Below are positions 6,338-13,563 of a DNA stretch of 23,131 bases, one piece after another. The notes beneath the pieces are model-generated. The model saw nothing but the letters and a program-made list of their open reading frames with translations, was not told the DNA's origin and did not search any database. This DNA comes from a virus. Where the stretch lies: positions 1 through 23,131 of the IMG/VR virus record IMGVR_UViG_3300007734_000487; one strand, written 5' to 3'. Both the position numbers and the translations under genes were made by a program. Position 1 is the stretch's first letter. Every line of letters begins with the position of its first letter.

Positions 6338-8320
6338 TTAATCCTTTTTAATTACTGCTGCCCAAATATGTCTGCAATATGGTACATTAGCACCATCTCT
6401 ATTCCACCAACCACCTCTGAACTCCCATACGTTAGTTCCTAAATCATTGCTCATAGCCGTTAAATCAGAACTTGTATAAGTAACACCAGCAGCTGATTTA
6501 TCTAACATCTCAACACAGAAATCTCTCGAATGCGATACGTTTCTTTCCTTCACATCAGGTCGCCAAGTGTACTTATACTCTACTCTCATTCCGGAAGTTT
6601 TCGCCCCTTCGTTATTTACAATATTCTCACCTGATTTTTTTGGGATAATCTCACCTTCCTTAACCTTCAAATACCCGCCATCATCAAGTCCTTTAATTAA
6701 TGAATTTACTTCGCTCTCAGAGATTTTTAACACCTTAGCGATATCTTTAGTAGGCATTAAACTATCCTTGCTTAAAAGGTCTATAATAGCTTTTTCATTA
6801 GGAGTTAAATCCGAGGCAAATTGCATACTGATTAGATTCGCCTCATATTCTGCAAAGTTGAAGTTTTCACTAAACTCGATTGGAATCTCTTTAACGATGG
6901 TTCCGCCGGTATTCTTCCCATACTTAGCAAATACAGATCGCCAATCTTTCTCGGCATTCATTTGAACAGGAGCCGTTGGAGTTACGTTTGTTTGAACCAA
7001 TCCTCCCTTCAATCCAATAAGACCACGAATCTCTTCTTGGGACATAGCCTCAAGAACCTTAGTAGCAACAAGTGGAGATAATGTATTCAAGGCGTTTACT
7101 ATATCCTTTCCTGTTTCATTTGTATCTGCGTGTTTTAATTTAGGTAATCCCAATTTTTCTCTGACCTCATCAGGAGTAAAGGCAGCGTTAATCTGTGTGT
7201 CTGTCAATCCTGCTGACACAGATGGAGCGTGTCTAAATTGTACCTTAGAAGTTACACCGAAAAGACCAGCAAATCCATTAATAACATCCTCTAACAATCC
7301 TTGTCGGATATTAACGTAGGTATTTTGAAACAACTCATAAGCATCAATCATCTCAGTTCTTCCTCCTAACTGCCCCTCAGTCTTAACACCAAACAGCATA
7401 GGACTTGTAATCTTATGCCCCGTGAAAATATCCTGCTCAACACGTTTTCCAATCTCGATAAATTGCTTATCCAAATCACTCGGAGCAAATGAAGTAATAG
7501 TAGGGGCGTTATCGGCCGTATTATTAAAAGTAATCGCTACACTTCCAGCCTTATCAGTCCCTTGAAACTTTCTCTTAATACTTTGCTCAATCTGCTTCTT
7601 GGCCTCATCCTCAGGAACCCCGTTATTAAAGTTGATAATCGTACCAACAGAGAAACCCGTCTTAATGTTATTTAAATGGTAGTTAGCAATCTCAATATCT
7701 GTCTCGATAGAAGCACAAGCACCGATATATTCAGGAACAGGATATACGTTTCTATCCTTACCGTTCTTAGGACTGATTAACTTATAGTAGAAAATTTGAT
7801 CCTTCCCAGGTTTGTTAGGGTCGAAAGCTGTAAAAGTCTTCAACCCCGTTTTTTCAGGTGATTGATTTGCTTGTCCCCAATCATTAGAATAGTAGAACTC
7901 TGTTTCATCAGGATTGACACGAATCTTAGAAAATGGAATATAATTAATACTAACTAATTTAGTAAAAGCCTTATTCCAAATAGGCTCAACATAGAATCCG
8001 TTAAACCATTCAAAATCTTGAATCATCTTTCTAATAAATCCATCCTTATTAAGTTGACGGATAAACTCATTCGCCTTGGCACGTTGCACCAAATTAGACC
8101 CCTGCTCTTTAGCCTCTAATCCACCACCATAGATATAGTTAGTCTTACCAGTTAAGATAGCACCGTGCTTCGCACTACGCAAAGCCAATTCAATGAGATA
8201 CTCAGGGTATTTATTATCTTCCCCGTAGTATACCCAATCCTTACCTTTAACCTCTTTAAACTCAGGAATCTTGTGATTCTCGAATTTAATGGTCATGAAA
8301 TTATTAGCTTCCTGTGCCAT
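6338..8320 (-). CDS. portal protein with winged-helix and CRHIW-type C-terminal domains
   Basis: A 660-residue protein. Residues 1 to about 400 are portal-like: early DNKYPEYLIELALRSAKHG, the stem and wing region, and GGRTEMIDAYELFQNTYVNIRQGLLEDVI, typical of portals of this host group. The portal forms the dodecameric DNA channel at the capsid vertex and docks the terminase. Residues about 505-559 (LTPNEKAIIDLLSKD, then ISESEVNSLIKGL, DGGYLKV) read as a winged helix-turn-helix. Residues 578-660 form a separate domain with SRDFC, NVWEFRGGWW and PYCRHIW, known from the C-termini of phage portal and head morphogenesis proteins. The gene lies far downstream of terminase and after the capsid gene, which is unusual. 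It overlaps the upstream gene by 17 bases. Confidence 0.85.
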   Translation of the reverse strand: MAQEANNFMTIKFENHKIPEFKEVKGKDWVYYGEDNKYPEYLIELALRSAKHGAILTGKTNYIYGGGLEAKEQGSNLVQRAKANEFIRQLNKDGFIRKMIQDFEWFNGFYVEPIWNKAFTKLVSINYIPFSKIRVNPDETEFYYSNDWGQANQSPEKTGLKTFTAFDPNKPGKDQIFYYKLISPKNGKDRNVYPVPEYIGACASIETDIEIANYHLNNIKTGFSVGTIINFNNGVPEDEAKKQIEQSIKRKFQGTDKAGSVAITFNNTADNAPTITSFAPSDLDKQFIEIGKRVEQDIFTGHKITSPMLFGVKTEGQLGGRTEMIDAYELFQNTYVNIRQGLLEDVINGFAGLFGVTSKVQFRHAPSVSAGLTDTQINAAFTPDEVREKLGLPKLKHADTNETGKDIVNALNTLSPLVATKVLEAMSQEEIRGLIGLKGGLVQTNVTPTAPVQMNAEKDWRSVFAKYGKNTGGTIVKEIPIEFSENFNFAEYEANLISMQFASDLTPNEKAIIDLLSKDSLMPTKDIAKVLKISESEVNSLIKGLDDGGYLKVKEGEIIPKKSGENIVNNEGAKTSGMRVEYKYTWRPDVKERNVSHSRDFCVEMLDKSAAGVTYTSSDLTAMSNDLGTNVWEFRGGWWNRDGANVPYCRHIWAAVIKKD

Positions 8321-8711
8321 ACGTTATAAATGTATTGTCCTGTCCACTATACCCTGTGTAAGAAATAGAAGTACCTACAACCTTAACAATTCCCTCTTCT
8401 AAAGGAGTTTGGTTATCAGCTAATAGTGGGTTTAAATTAGTATTGCTCGACTGCTCGTATACTCTGTATGTCCACGTTCCCGTTGGACTTAAAGTAATAG
8501 TGCCGCTCGTTAAAATATTAGTCCCTGTCGTTTCAGTGATCACGAACTCATTATACCTATCCTGATAAAGACTAATATCAGGAGCGATGAAATTTACCGC
8601 ATTCTTTGTGATGTCATTAACGAAGTTGAACAGAAAATAACCACCCGTAATAGACTTCTCATTCAAAGTCAATACTACCGTGTTATTGCTATTCTTGTTA
8701 ATCAATATCAT
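8304..8711 (-). CDS. small virion protein candidate, 135 residues
   Basis: A beta-rich protein (VVLTLNEKSITGGYFLFNF, RYNEFVITE, SGTITLSPTGTWTYRVYEQ) of a type seen among Bacteroidota phage structural genes; exact function unknown. The frame is open to 8837, but the upstream part would translate a terminator and promoter and lacks family character. ATG 8711 lies exactly 4 bases after the TATATTATA box, and the protein from there has the expected start (MILINKNSNN). It is the first gene of the unit that includes portal and connector. Confidence 0.75.
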   Translation of the reverse strand: MILINKNSNNTVVLTLNEKSITGGYFLFNFVNDITKNAVNFIAPDISLYQDRYNEFVITETTGTNILTSGTITLSPTGTWTYRVYEQSSNTNLNPLLADNQTPLEEGIVKVVGTSISYTGYSGQDNTFITYGTGS

Positions 8712-8715
8712 ATCA

Positions 8716-8742
8716 TATAATATAAAAAAAAGTATTTTGTAC
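8716..8742 (-). promoter_or_regulatory. phage promoter candidate, GTACA-N13-TATATTATA (site A)
   Basis: On the minus strand GTACA is followed after exactly 13 bases by TATATTATA, then 4 bases (TGAT), then the ATG at 8711. Four other intergenic sites share the layout. The short distance implies a transcript starting at or next to the start codon. It directly follows the terminator of the upstream gene, whose T-tract touches the GTACA box. Confidence 0.75.
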
Positions 8743-8772
8743 AAAAAATTAAAGCCACCCCGAAGGATGGCT
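8741..8772 (-). terminator. intrinsic terminator with UUCG tetraloop
   Basis: On the minus strand AGCCATCC (8772-8765), loop TTCG (8764-8761) and GGGTGGCT (8760-8753) form an 8-bp stem with one G-U pair, followed by TTAATTTTTT. It lies 28 bases after the stop of the tail tube candidate and ends the scaffold-capsid-tail tube unit. Confidence 0.88.
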
Positions 8773-8799
8773 CTAACCCTAAAGACATGAAAACAAAAA

Positions 8800-9318
8800 C
8801 TAAGAAAGAACACCAGTAACCAAAGCCTGAGATACAAAACTCGCAGGTTGTGATTCCATTCCGGTAAAGGTCAATGTGTACCCATTCAAATCTCCGAAAG
8901 CCTTTCCTGTTGTAGCACTTGCCTCACCAATATCAGCACCGTTGGTTTGTCCCATCAAACGGAATAATCCGTTGTTATCCTTAACGATAAACATCAAACG
9001 GTTTTGAGCCAAGATATGCAAGTCATTTCTGAGTGCTGCAGAAAGTTTCTTAAAGTTGAAAGTAAGCGTTTGTTCGTAATATAAAGTACCATTCTCACGG
9101 CTTGATACCACTTTCTCCTCGAAGCTCGCGTTCTCTTTTTCCATTTGATAGGTAAAGAATTTCTTTCCTGACAAGCAAGAAAGCGCAGTAATACTTCCGG
9201 AAGAAGCTGTGATATTAGCTTGTGGTACATTTGTAAATTCGGTAACATAGATCTCAGCAACCCCACCAACGGAATCACGGCAATCAATCTGTCTACCTTC
9301 AATAATTGTACAAGCCAT
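8800..9318 (-). CDS. putative tail tube protein
   Basis: A 172-residue beta-rich protein with a Cys-bearing start (CTIIEGRQIDCRDSVGGV) and a central block (GTLYYEQTLTFNFKKLSAALRNDLHIL, MFIVKDNNGLFRLMG), ending NGYTLTFTGMESQPASFV. Its pattern and place right after the capsid gene match proteins I take to be major tail tube proteins in Bacteroidota siphoviruses; a head decoration or completion role is the alternative. It is separated from the capsid gene by a G/C hairpin and followed by a strong terminator, so its transcript level may differ from that of the capsid. Confidence 0.65.
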   Translation of the reverse strand: MACTIIEGRQIDCRDSVGGVAEIYVTEFTNVPQANITASSGSITALSCLSGKKFFTYQMEKENASFEEKVVSSRENGTLYYEQTLTFNFKKLSAALRNDLHILAQNRLMFIVKDNNGLFRLMGQTNGADIGEASATTGKAFGDLNGYTLTFTGMESQPASFVSQALVTGVLS

Positions 9319-9339
9319 TTTTTATGAATTTAAAGAGTT

Positions 9340-9370
9340 AAAATAAAGGGGGGATTTTTTATTTCCCCCC
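9340..9370 (-). terminator. G6/C6 hairpin after the capsid gene
   Basis: On the minus strand GGGGGGA (9370-9364) pairs with TCCCCCC (9354-9348) around a 9-base A/T loop, followed by TTTATTTT. It starts 7 bases after the capsid stop. There is no promoter motif between it and the next gene at 9318, so it probably acts as a partial terminator or a 3' stabiliser that favours capsid mRNA. Confidence 0.7.
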
Positions 9371-9376
9371 GATTAA

Positions 9377-10339
9377 TTAGGAGCGTTTGTAAGTTACGAT
9401 TTCAGAACCGTAAGCAATTTGGCAACCTGATTTCCATTTGATAGAACCTTTGATGTTCTGATCGTCCGGAGAGTACCACAACTTAGCCTCTTCGTATTCG
9501 TTCGCCATATCTGTTCCGTAAGCCAAGTTACCAACCCAAGTACAAACGATACGGTCTTTGTAATTTGCACCCTCACCAAGTTGACCATTATCCAAACCGT
9601 GTACGGCTTTAACTTTCAAACCACTTCCAGGCATTACGAACTCGCCAGTAGCGTAAGCGTTAGCAGGATCGTAGTTAAAGTAGTTCAAATTCTTTTCAGC
9701 AATCAACAACAGACGGAACACATCCCAACCACAGAAAGCAATCAGCGGCTTGTTAGGGTTGTTCAACAGGGCAGCAGGAACCAACTGATAGATCTCATCG
9801 AATACACCAATTACGTTTGAGGTAGTCAAAGTACCAACAGGAGTAGCGTAAATCGGAGAAGCTGCATCGATAGTTTTCAACCATCCGTCAAATTGCTTCA
9901 ATACGTTAGAACCAACGCTATTGGTATCACCTTTCCAAATTGCTTGTTCGATACCGAGTGCAATGTTAGCGGTTACTGCATCCATGATAAGTTGCTCAAA
10001 CGGCAAAGCATCATAGTTAGAACCTGCAATCAGTTTAGTAGACAAGAATTTAGCCTCCAAATCCTCAGGGCAGAAAGTATCTTGCCATTTCAATTTAGTT
10101 ACGGTCAAAGTTCTGTCAGAGAATGTAGAAGAACCGGAAGCGTTGAAAGAACACACACCACCTGCTTGGAATGGAGCGGTGTTAGCAAACAACATGATTT
10201 TTTCTGCATTCTTAATACCTGCCATGATATTGATACCAGGCACTTTCAATGTTTCAGCACCTGTGATAGATGCTACCAAAATTTTGTCCGCATTCTCCTT
10301 AACGTAGGTAGTAAGGGACGATACTGTAAATCCAGCCAT
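9377..10339 (-). CDS. major capsid protein
   Basis: A 320-residue protein following protease and scaffold genes, as expected for an HK97-fold capsid protein. Features are a mixed alpha/beta start (FTVSSLTTYVKENADKILVASI), a long domain with CPEDLEAKFLSTKLIAGSNYDALPFEQLIMDAV and IEQAIWKGDT, a Pro/Asn-rich loop (LVPAALLNNPNKPLIAFCGWDVFRLLL), and a beta-rich end (DDQNIKGSIKWKSGCQIAYGSEIVTY). Length fits a 300-350 residue capsid subunit. There is no N-terminal scaffolding extension, consistent with a separate scaffold gene upstream. The call rests on position and family pattern. Confidence 0.82.
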   Translation of the reverse strand: MAGFTVSSLTTYVKENADKILVASITGAETLKVPGINIMAGIKNAEKIMLFANTAPFQAGGVCSFNASGSSTFSDRTLTVTKLKWQDTFCPEDLEAKFLSTKLIAGSNYDALPFEQLIMDAVTANIALGIEQAIWKGDTNSVGSNVLKQFDGWLKTIDAASPIYATPVGTLTTSNVIGVFDEIYQLVPAALLNNPNKPLIAFCGWDVFRLLLIAEKNLNYFNYDPANAYATGEFVMPGSGLKVKAVHGLDNGQLGEGANYKDRIVCTWVGNLAYGTDMANEYEEAKLWYSPDDQNIKGSIKWKSGCQIAYGSEIVTYKRS

Positions 10340-10360
10340 TTTTTAATTCGTTTTTTTTAG

Positions 10361-11062
10361 TTAGTAATTATTTAATTCTTTTTCCAATCTTTCGAGATCG
10401 GCTTTAAAGTTCTTTTTATGTTCAGTTGCGCTAAACTTCTCGCTCACTTTTTCAGTAGGAGTAGATGCAGGTTCTTCGCTAATTTGCTCAACAATAGAGA
10501 ACATTTGCTTACTGATTTCAGAGGTCTTAGAGAAATTCTCTTTCAACTCTTTATTCTCATTCTGCAAGGTCTCGATAGTAGATTTCAATTCAGCAATTGT
10601 AGCGTTTACCTCATCTTTGAAAGCGTTAAATACGTGTTCTTCAACTTGTGATTTAATCACTCGTTTAGGTGCTTTATCAGTTGCGCCTTGTTTAACAGGT
10701 GCAGGAGCAGCAGGGGTAGCAGGTGCAGGAGTTTCCATTGCCGGCTCAGTTCCTTCGGTTGCTTGAGTTTCAGTAGGCTCAGTTACGTTATCAGCAGTAC
10801 CCATATCATCTACGATAGAGAAAGTAGTACCATCTTCCAATACATAATCACCTTTAGGAAGTGGCAAAACTCCGCTTGGGTCTACAAGTGATACAATCAC
10901 ACCTGGCTCAAGTTCTTCTGCATCATAGCGAATAATGGTAGTACCATCTTGCAATTTAGCATCGGTAAACTTCTGCTCAGTAGTTACAATAGTTTCTTCG
11001 TTCTCAGGTTTTTGAGAACCCAAAAGAACTTTCAATTTTTCAATTCCTTCTTGAAGTGTCAT
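10361..11062 (-). CDS. scaffold / prohead core protein
   Basis: A 233-residue acidic protein. Residues 30-85 form a small beta domain (DGTTIIRYDAEELEPGVIV, then PLPKGDYVLEDGTTFSIVDD). Residues 90-130 are a Pro/Ala/Thr/Glu-rich linker. Residues 140-195 are a coiled coil (EVNATIAELKSTIETLQNENKELKENF, written here as its start, middle and end), and the C-terminus is basic and helical (EHKKNFKADLERLEKEL), as needed to bind capsid subunits. Its place between protease and capsid matches a scaffold that guides prohead assembly and is later cleaved. It is preceded by a GTACA/TATATTATA promoter, but with a 16-base leader instead of 4. Confidence 0.8.
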   Translation of the reverse strand: MTLQEGIEKLKVLLGSQKPENEETIVTTEQKFTDAKLQDGTTIIRYDAEELEPGVIVSLVDPSGVLPLPKGDYVLEDGTTFSIVDDMGTADNVTEPTETQATEGTEPAMETPAPATPAAPAPVKQGATDKAPKRVIKSQVEEHVFNAFKDEVNATIAELKSTIETLQNENKELKENFSKTSEISKQMFSIVEQISEEPASTPTEKVSEKFSATEHKKNFKADLERLEKELNNY

Positions 11063-11078
11063 GGTTTTCCTTTTTGTA

Positions 11079-11105
11079 TATAATATAATTTAACTTAATA
11101 TGTAC
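11079..11105 (-). promoter_or_regulatory. phage promoter candidate, GTACA-N13-TATATTATA (site D)
   Basis: It has the same boxes and the same 13-base gap as the other four sites. It lies between protease and scaffold genes. Here the ATG (11062) is 16 bases after TATATTATA, and the leader includes AAGGAAAA, so this unit may have a short conventional leader, which would suit very high expression of scaffold and capsid. Confidence 0.72.
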
Positions 11106-11108
11106 AAC

Positions 11109-11693
11109 TTATCCGTTAATGGAATCAATGATCTCGATAATCTGAGATTCTAATGATGATTTTTGAGGGACTAAATCGAACATCCCCTCTACGCTAAACC
11201 CTTGGAAACTGCCGTCTTTAATCTGATTCCAAATTTCCTCATTATCTACCTTGTAACTTCCAAACCAACTGCCCTCTGTGATATTCTCAAATCCCTTTGG
11301 AGGCGCAATACCTCGTTGCTTATCGACGATAAAACTCTCAAACATACTCACCCCATCTACAATCTGATTACCATCGTGCATTAGGTTAACGTTATTCTGA
11401 TAGCCTTTCTTCATAAACTTCTGCACCATTAGTTCAATCTGAGCCTTATCAAATACTACATAGAACTCTCCCATTGATTCGTTTCTACGGTAGATAGGTA
11501 AATCAGCAATCATAAGCGCACCGGTTACTATTCTTCTCTCAGCATCTGCGGTGAATTTGAACTCACGATTAAACGCAAAGAAATTACGTTCAATAGCAGG
11601 TTGGTCAACAAGTGCCACATAATTAACCCCACTCTCATCACTCTCATCCTTTAGAACTAAAGTATAAATGGGTAGTTTTCTATCGTTGCTCAT
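11109..11693 (-). CDS. prohead protease, XkdF-like (Peptidase_S78-type)
   Basis: A 194-residue protein with the blocks of the XkdF-like phage serine protease group: YVALVDQPAIERNFFAF, RRIVTGALMIADLPIYRR, GEFYVVF, NVNLMHD (H106) and MFESFIVD (S120), then GSWFGSYKV and GSFQGFSVEG. H106 and S120 are the likely catalytic His and Ser. It would cleave scaffold and perhaps capsid N-termini during maturation, fitting its place just before scaffold and capsid. Its ATG lies 4 bases after the TATATTATA box of site E. Confidence 0.85.
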   Translation of the reverse strand: MSNDRKLPIYTLVLKDESDESGVNYVALVDQPAIERNFFAFNREFKFTADAERRIVTGALMIADLPIYRRNESMGEFYVVFDKAQIELMVQKFMKKGYQNNVNLMHDGNQIVDGVSMFESFIVDKQRGIAPPKGFENITEGSWFGSYKVDNEEIWNQIKDGSFQGFSVEGMFDLVPQKSSLESQIIEIIDSING

Positions 11694-11697
11694 ATCT

Positions 11698-11724
11698 TAT
11701 AATATAATTTATCTTTATTTGTAC
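11698..11724 (-). promoter_or_regulatory. phage promoter candidate, GTACA-N13-TATATTATA (site E)
   Basis: Between tape measure and protease genes. GTACA, 13 bases, TATATTATA, 4 bases (AGAT), then ATG at 11693. It lets the protease be transcribed separately from the long tail operon. Confidence 0.75.
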
Positions 11725-11727
11725 GGC

Positions 11728-13563
11728 TTATAACTTCGCTCTACTTTCGATAGTACCAACCCGTTTCTGTGTTTTAGTGATGTCTGTTTCAACTACTACC
11801 GCTTTAACCGTTGGTTGTTTTTGATCTACACCTTTAATACTTCCGTCAGGATTCAGCAAAGTACTCCCATTTGTAGGAGGGGCGATAGGAACACCACCAC
11901 TTGAAGCACCTAACGATGGCGCACCACCTCCACCACTCTCACCACCTTCAAACTTGGCCGAAGCAATCTTAGCAATGTTAGCCCCAGCCATTACAGCATT
12001 TAATGCAGCCAAAGCATAAGACAATGGAGGGGATTGAGTTAATGCAGCCTGTACGGAACGAATACCATCAATGGTAGCACGAACAATATTGAAAGCCTTA
12101 TCAACCTTAAACTGTTTTTTCTTGAGTGCAAGTTCAGCAGCAGCATTACCCTTGGCCTTCTTCATCTGACCGGCAAAGTATAAATCAGAAAGACCCTTAG
12201 CAGCATTTAACCCTGCCTCTACCGTACTAACTGCTTGAGCAGACTGTTGCTGTTTTAATTGGTGTTCTTGCTCTGCATATCGTTGAGCAATCTCTAATTT
12301 CTGATTCTCTGTAAGTTCTTTATTATCAAGTTCAGCCTGTTTCTGTGCCTCTAAAAAAGCGAGTTTATCAGATAACTCTGCATCATTAGATTGCGCCTTT
12401 ATTTGTAATCCTAATAGTTGGTCATTTTGATAATCTTGTAATGCTTTTTCTGCATCCTGTCTGCCTAATTCGTATTCTCTTGCAGAAATCTCCCTCTGTT
12501 GTTTTTCATTCTGCTTTCTAATTTCATCCTTCTTTTTTTGTTTATCAATCTCAATCTGCTCTAATCTATCGGCTTCTGCCTCAGCCTCTTTCATTAATCT
12601 ATCATTATCCTCCTTTTTTTTCTTTGCTTCATCCTCCCACATTTTAACTTTCTTCTCATGATCGGCCTCCCTGCGAGCATTATCGGCAGCGTTTAAATCT
12701 TGGATAGATTGATAGTACTTACTATTCTCAACTTGTAAATCTGTGAGTTGCTTTAACTCATCCTCGTTTAGTTTACCCTTCTGCTTTAGTCCGCTAATGA
12801 TTAGGTTGTTAGCCTTAATAGCAGCCTGCGCCTTTTGTACCTCAATTAACTCTGTAGCATCTCCGGCACGTTTAGCAGCAGCAATCTCACTATCATATCT
12901 ATCAGCATTGGCCTTTTTAATTCTCTCACCATTCTTAATAATAGAATCGGTAAGCCTATCCATTTTAAAGTTGGTAAGACCTAAGAAGTCTAAGAAGTCT
13001 TTCCCTGTCTGAATCAATGTATCTAATACTTTACCAAGAACCTCAAACGCTTTACCAACAAATGGAATCTTATCTTTCAGTTCATATAAGGCAGTACCAA
13101 TCCCGATAATCACCGTAGCGATCAACATAATAGGATTGGCTTTTAATACGTTCCCCAATACCTTGAACGCATCACCCATTCCCATAATACCCTTAATACC
13201 TTCAGCAAATGCAGTAGCAGCCTGTACTTTCAATAGGGTTTTCTCTAATGCTTTACTCTCACCACCAAATAAAGCAGCAGCACCTTGAGCGGCTTGAAAT
13301 CCACTTGCTAAACCTCCTACAACATTTCCAAAAGCCTTAACCTTTCCCTCAGGATTAAAAGCGTTAATCTCGTCGTTTAGGTCTTTGATATTATCCCTAA
13401 TACCTCCTAACTTCTGTAACGCTTTCACATACTCTTTAGAGCCTACGGTCAATCCGTCTAACTCCTTTTGAGCCTCTTTAAAATCCTGTTTAAGAGCCTT
13501 TAAACTCTTACCACCTTCACCCGTATCTACCGATACACTAAATGCTATTTCTTCTTTTGCCAT
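11728..13563 (-). CDS. tape measure protein
   Basis: A 611-residue, highly helical, Lys/Ala/Glu/Gln-rich protein. Residues 20-70 have a helical start typical of tape measures (KALKQDFKEAQKELDGL). A hydrophobic part at about 80-165 (GNVVGGLASGFQAAQGAAALFGG, ANPIMLIATVIIGIGTALYEL) is followed by a long coiled coil at about 290-440, then a second Ala-rich hydrophobic part and a Gly/Ser/Pro-rich tail. Tape measures set tail length and are ejected with the DNA; 611 residues imply a tail of roughly 90 nm by the usual 0.15 nm per residue. It shares a base with the upstream stop (TAATG). It lies downstream of the tail-tip genes, the reverse of the common order. Confidence 0.85.
   Translation of the reverse strand: MAKEEIAFSVSVDTGEGGKSLKALKQDFKEAQKELDGLTVGSKEYVKALQKLGGIRDNIKDLNDEINAFNPEGKVKAFGNVVGGLASGFQAAQGAAALFGGESKALEKTLLKVQAATAFAEGIKGIMGMGDAFKVLGNVLKANPIMLIATVIIGIGTALYELKDKIPFVGKAFEVLGKVLDTLIQTGKDFLDFLGLTNFKMDRLTDSIIKNGERIKKANADRYDSEIAAAKRAGDATELIEVQKAQAAIKANNLIISGLKQKGKLNEDELKQLTDLQVENSKYYQSIQDLNAADNARREADHEKKVKMWEDEAKKKKEDNDRLMKEAEAEADRLEQIEIDKQKKKDEIRKQNEKQQREISAREYELGRQDAEKALQDYQNDQLLGLQIKAQSNDAELSDKLAFLEAQKQAELDNKELTENQKLEIAQRYAEQEHQLKQQQSAQAVSTVEAGLNAAKGLSDLYFAGQMKKAKGNAAAELALKKKQFKVDKAFNIVRATIDGIRSVQAALTQSPPLSYALAALNAVMAGANIAKIASAKFEGGESGGGGAPSLGASSGGVPIAPPTNGSTLLNPDGSIKGVDQKQPTVKAVVVETDITKTQKRVGTIESRAKL

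Noticed and set aside
6567-6965. Plus-strand open frame of 132 codons opposite the portal gene (and similar frames opposite capsid, scaffold and tail genes)
   Set aside because: These are shadows of strong minus-strand genes, with no family pattern and no sensible leader.
8712-8837. Upstream extension of the 135-residue structural protein, with an apparent hydrophobic N-terminus
   Set aside because: It would translate the terminator and promoter; the hydrophobic residues come from the T-rich tract.
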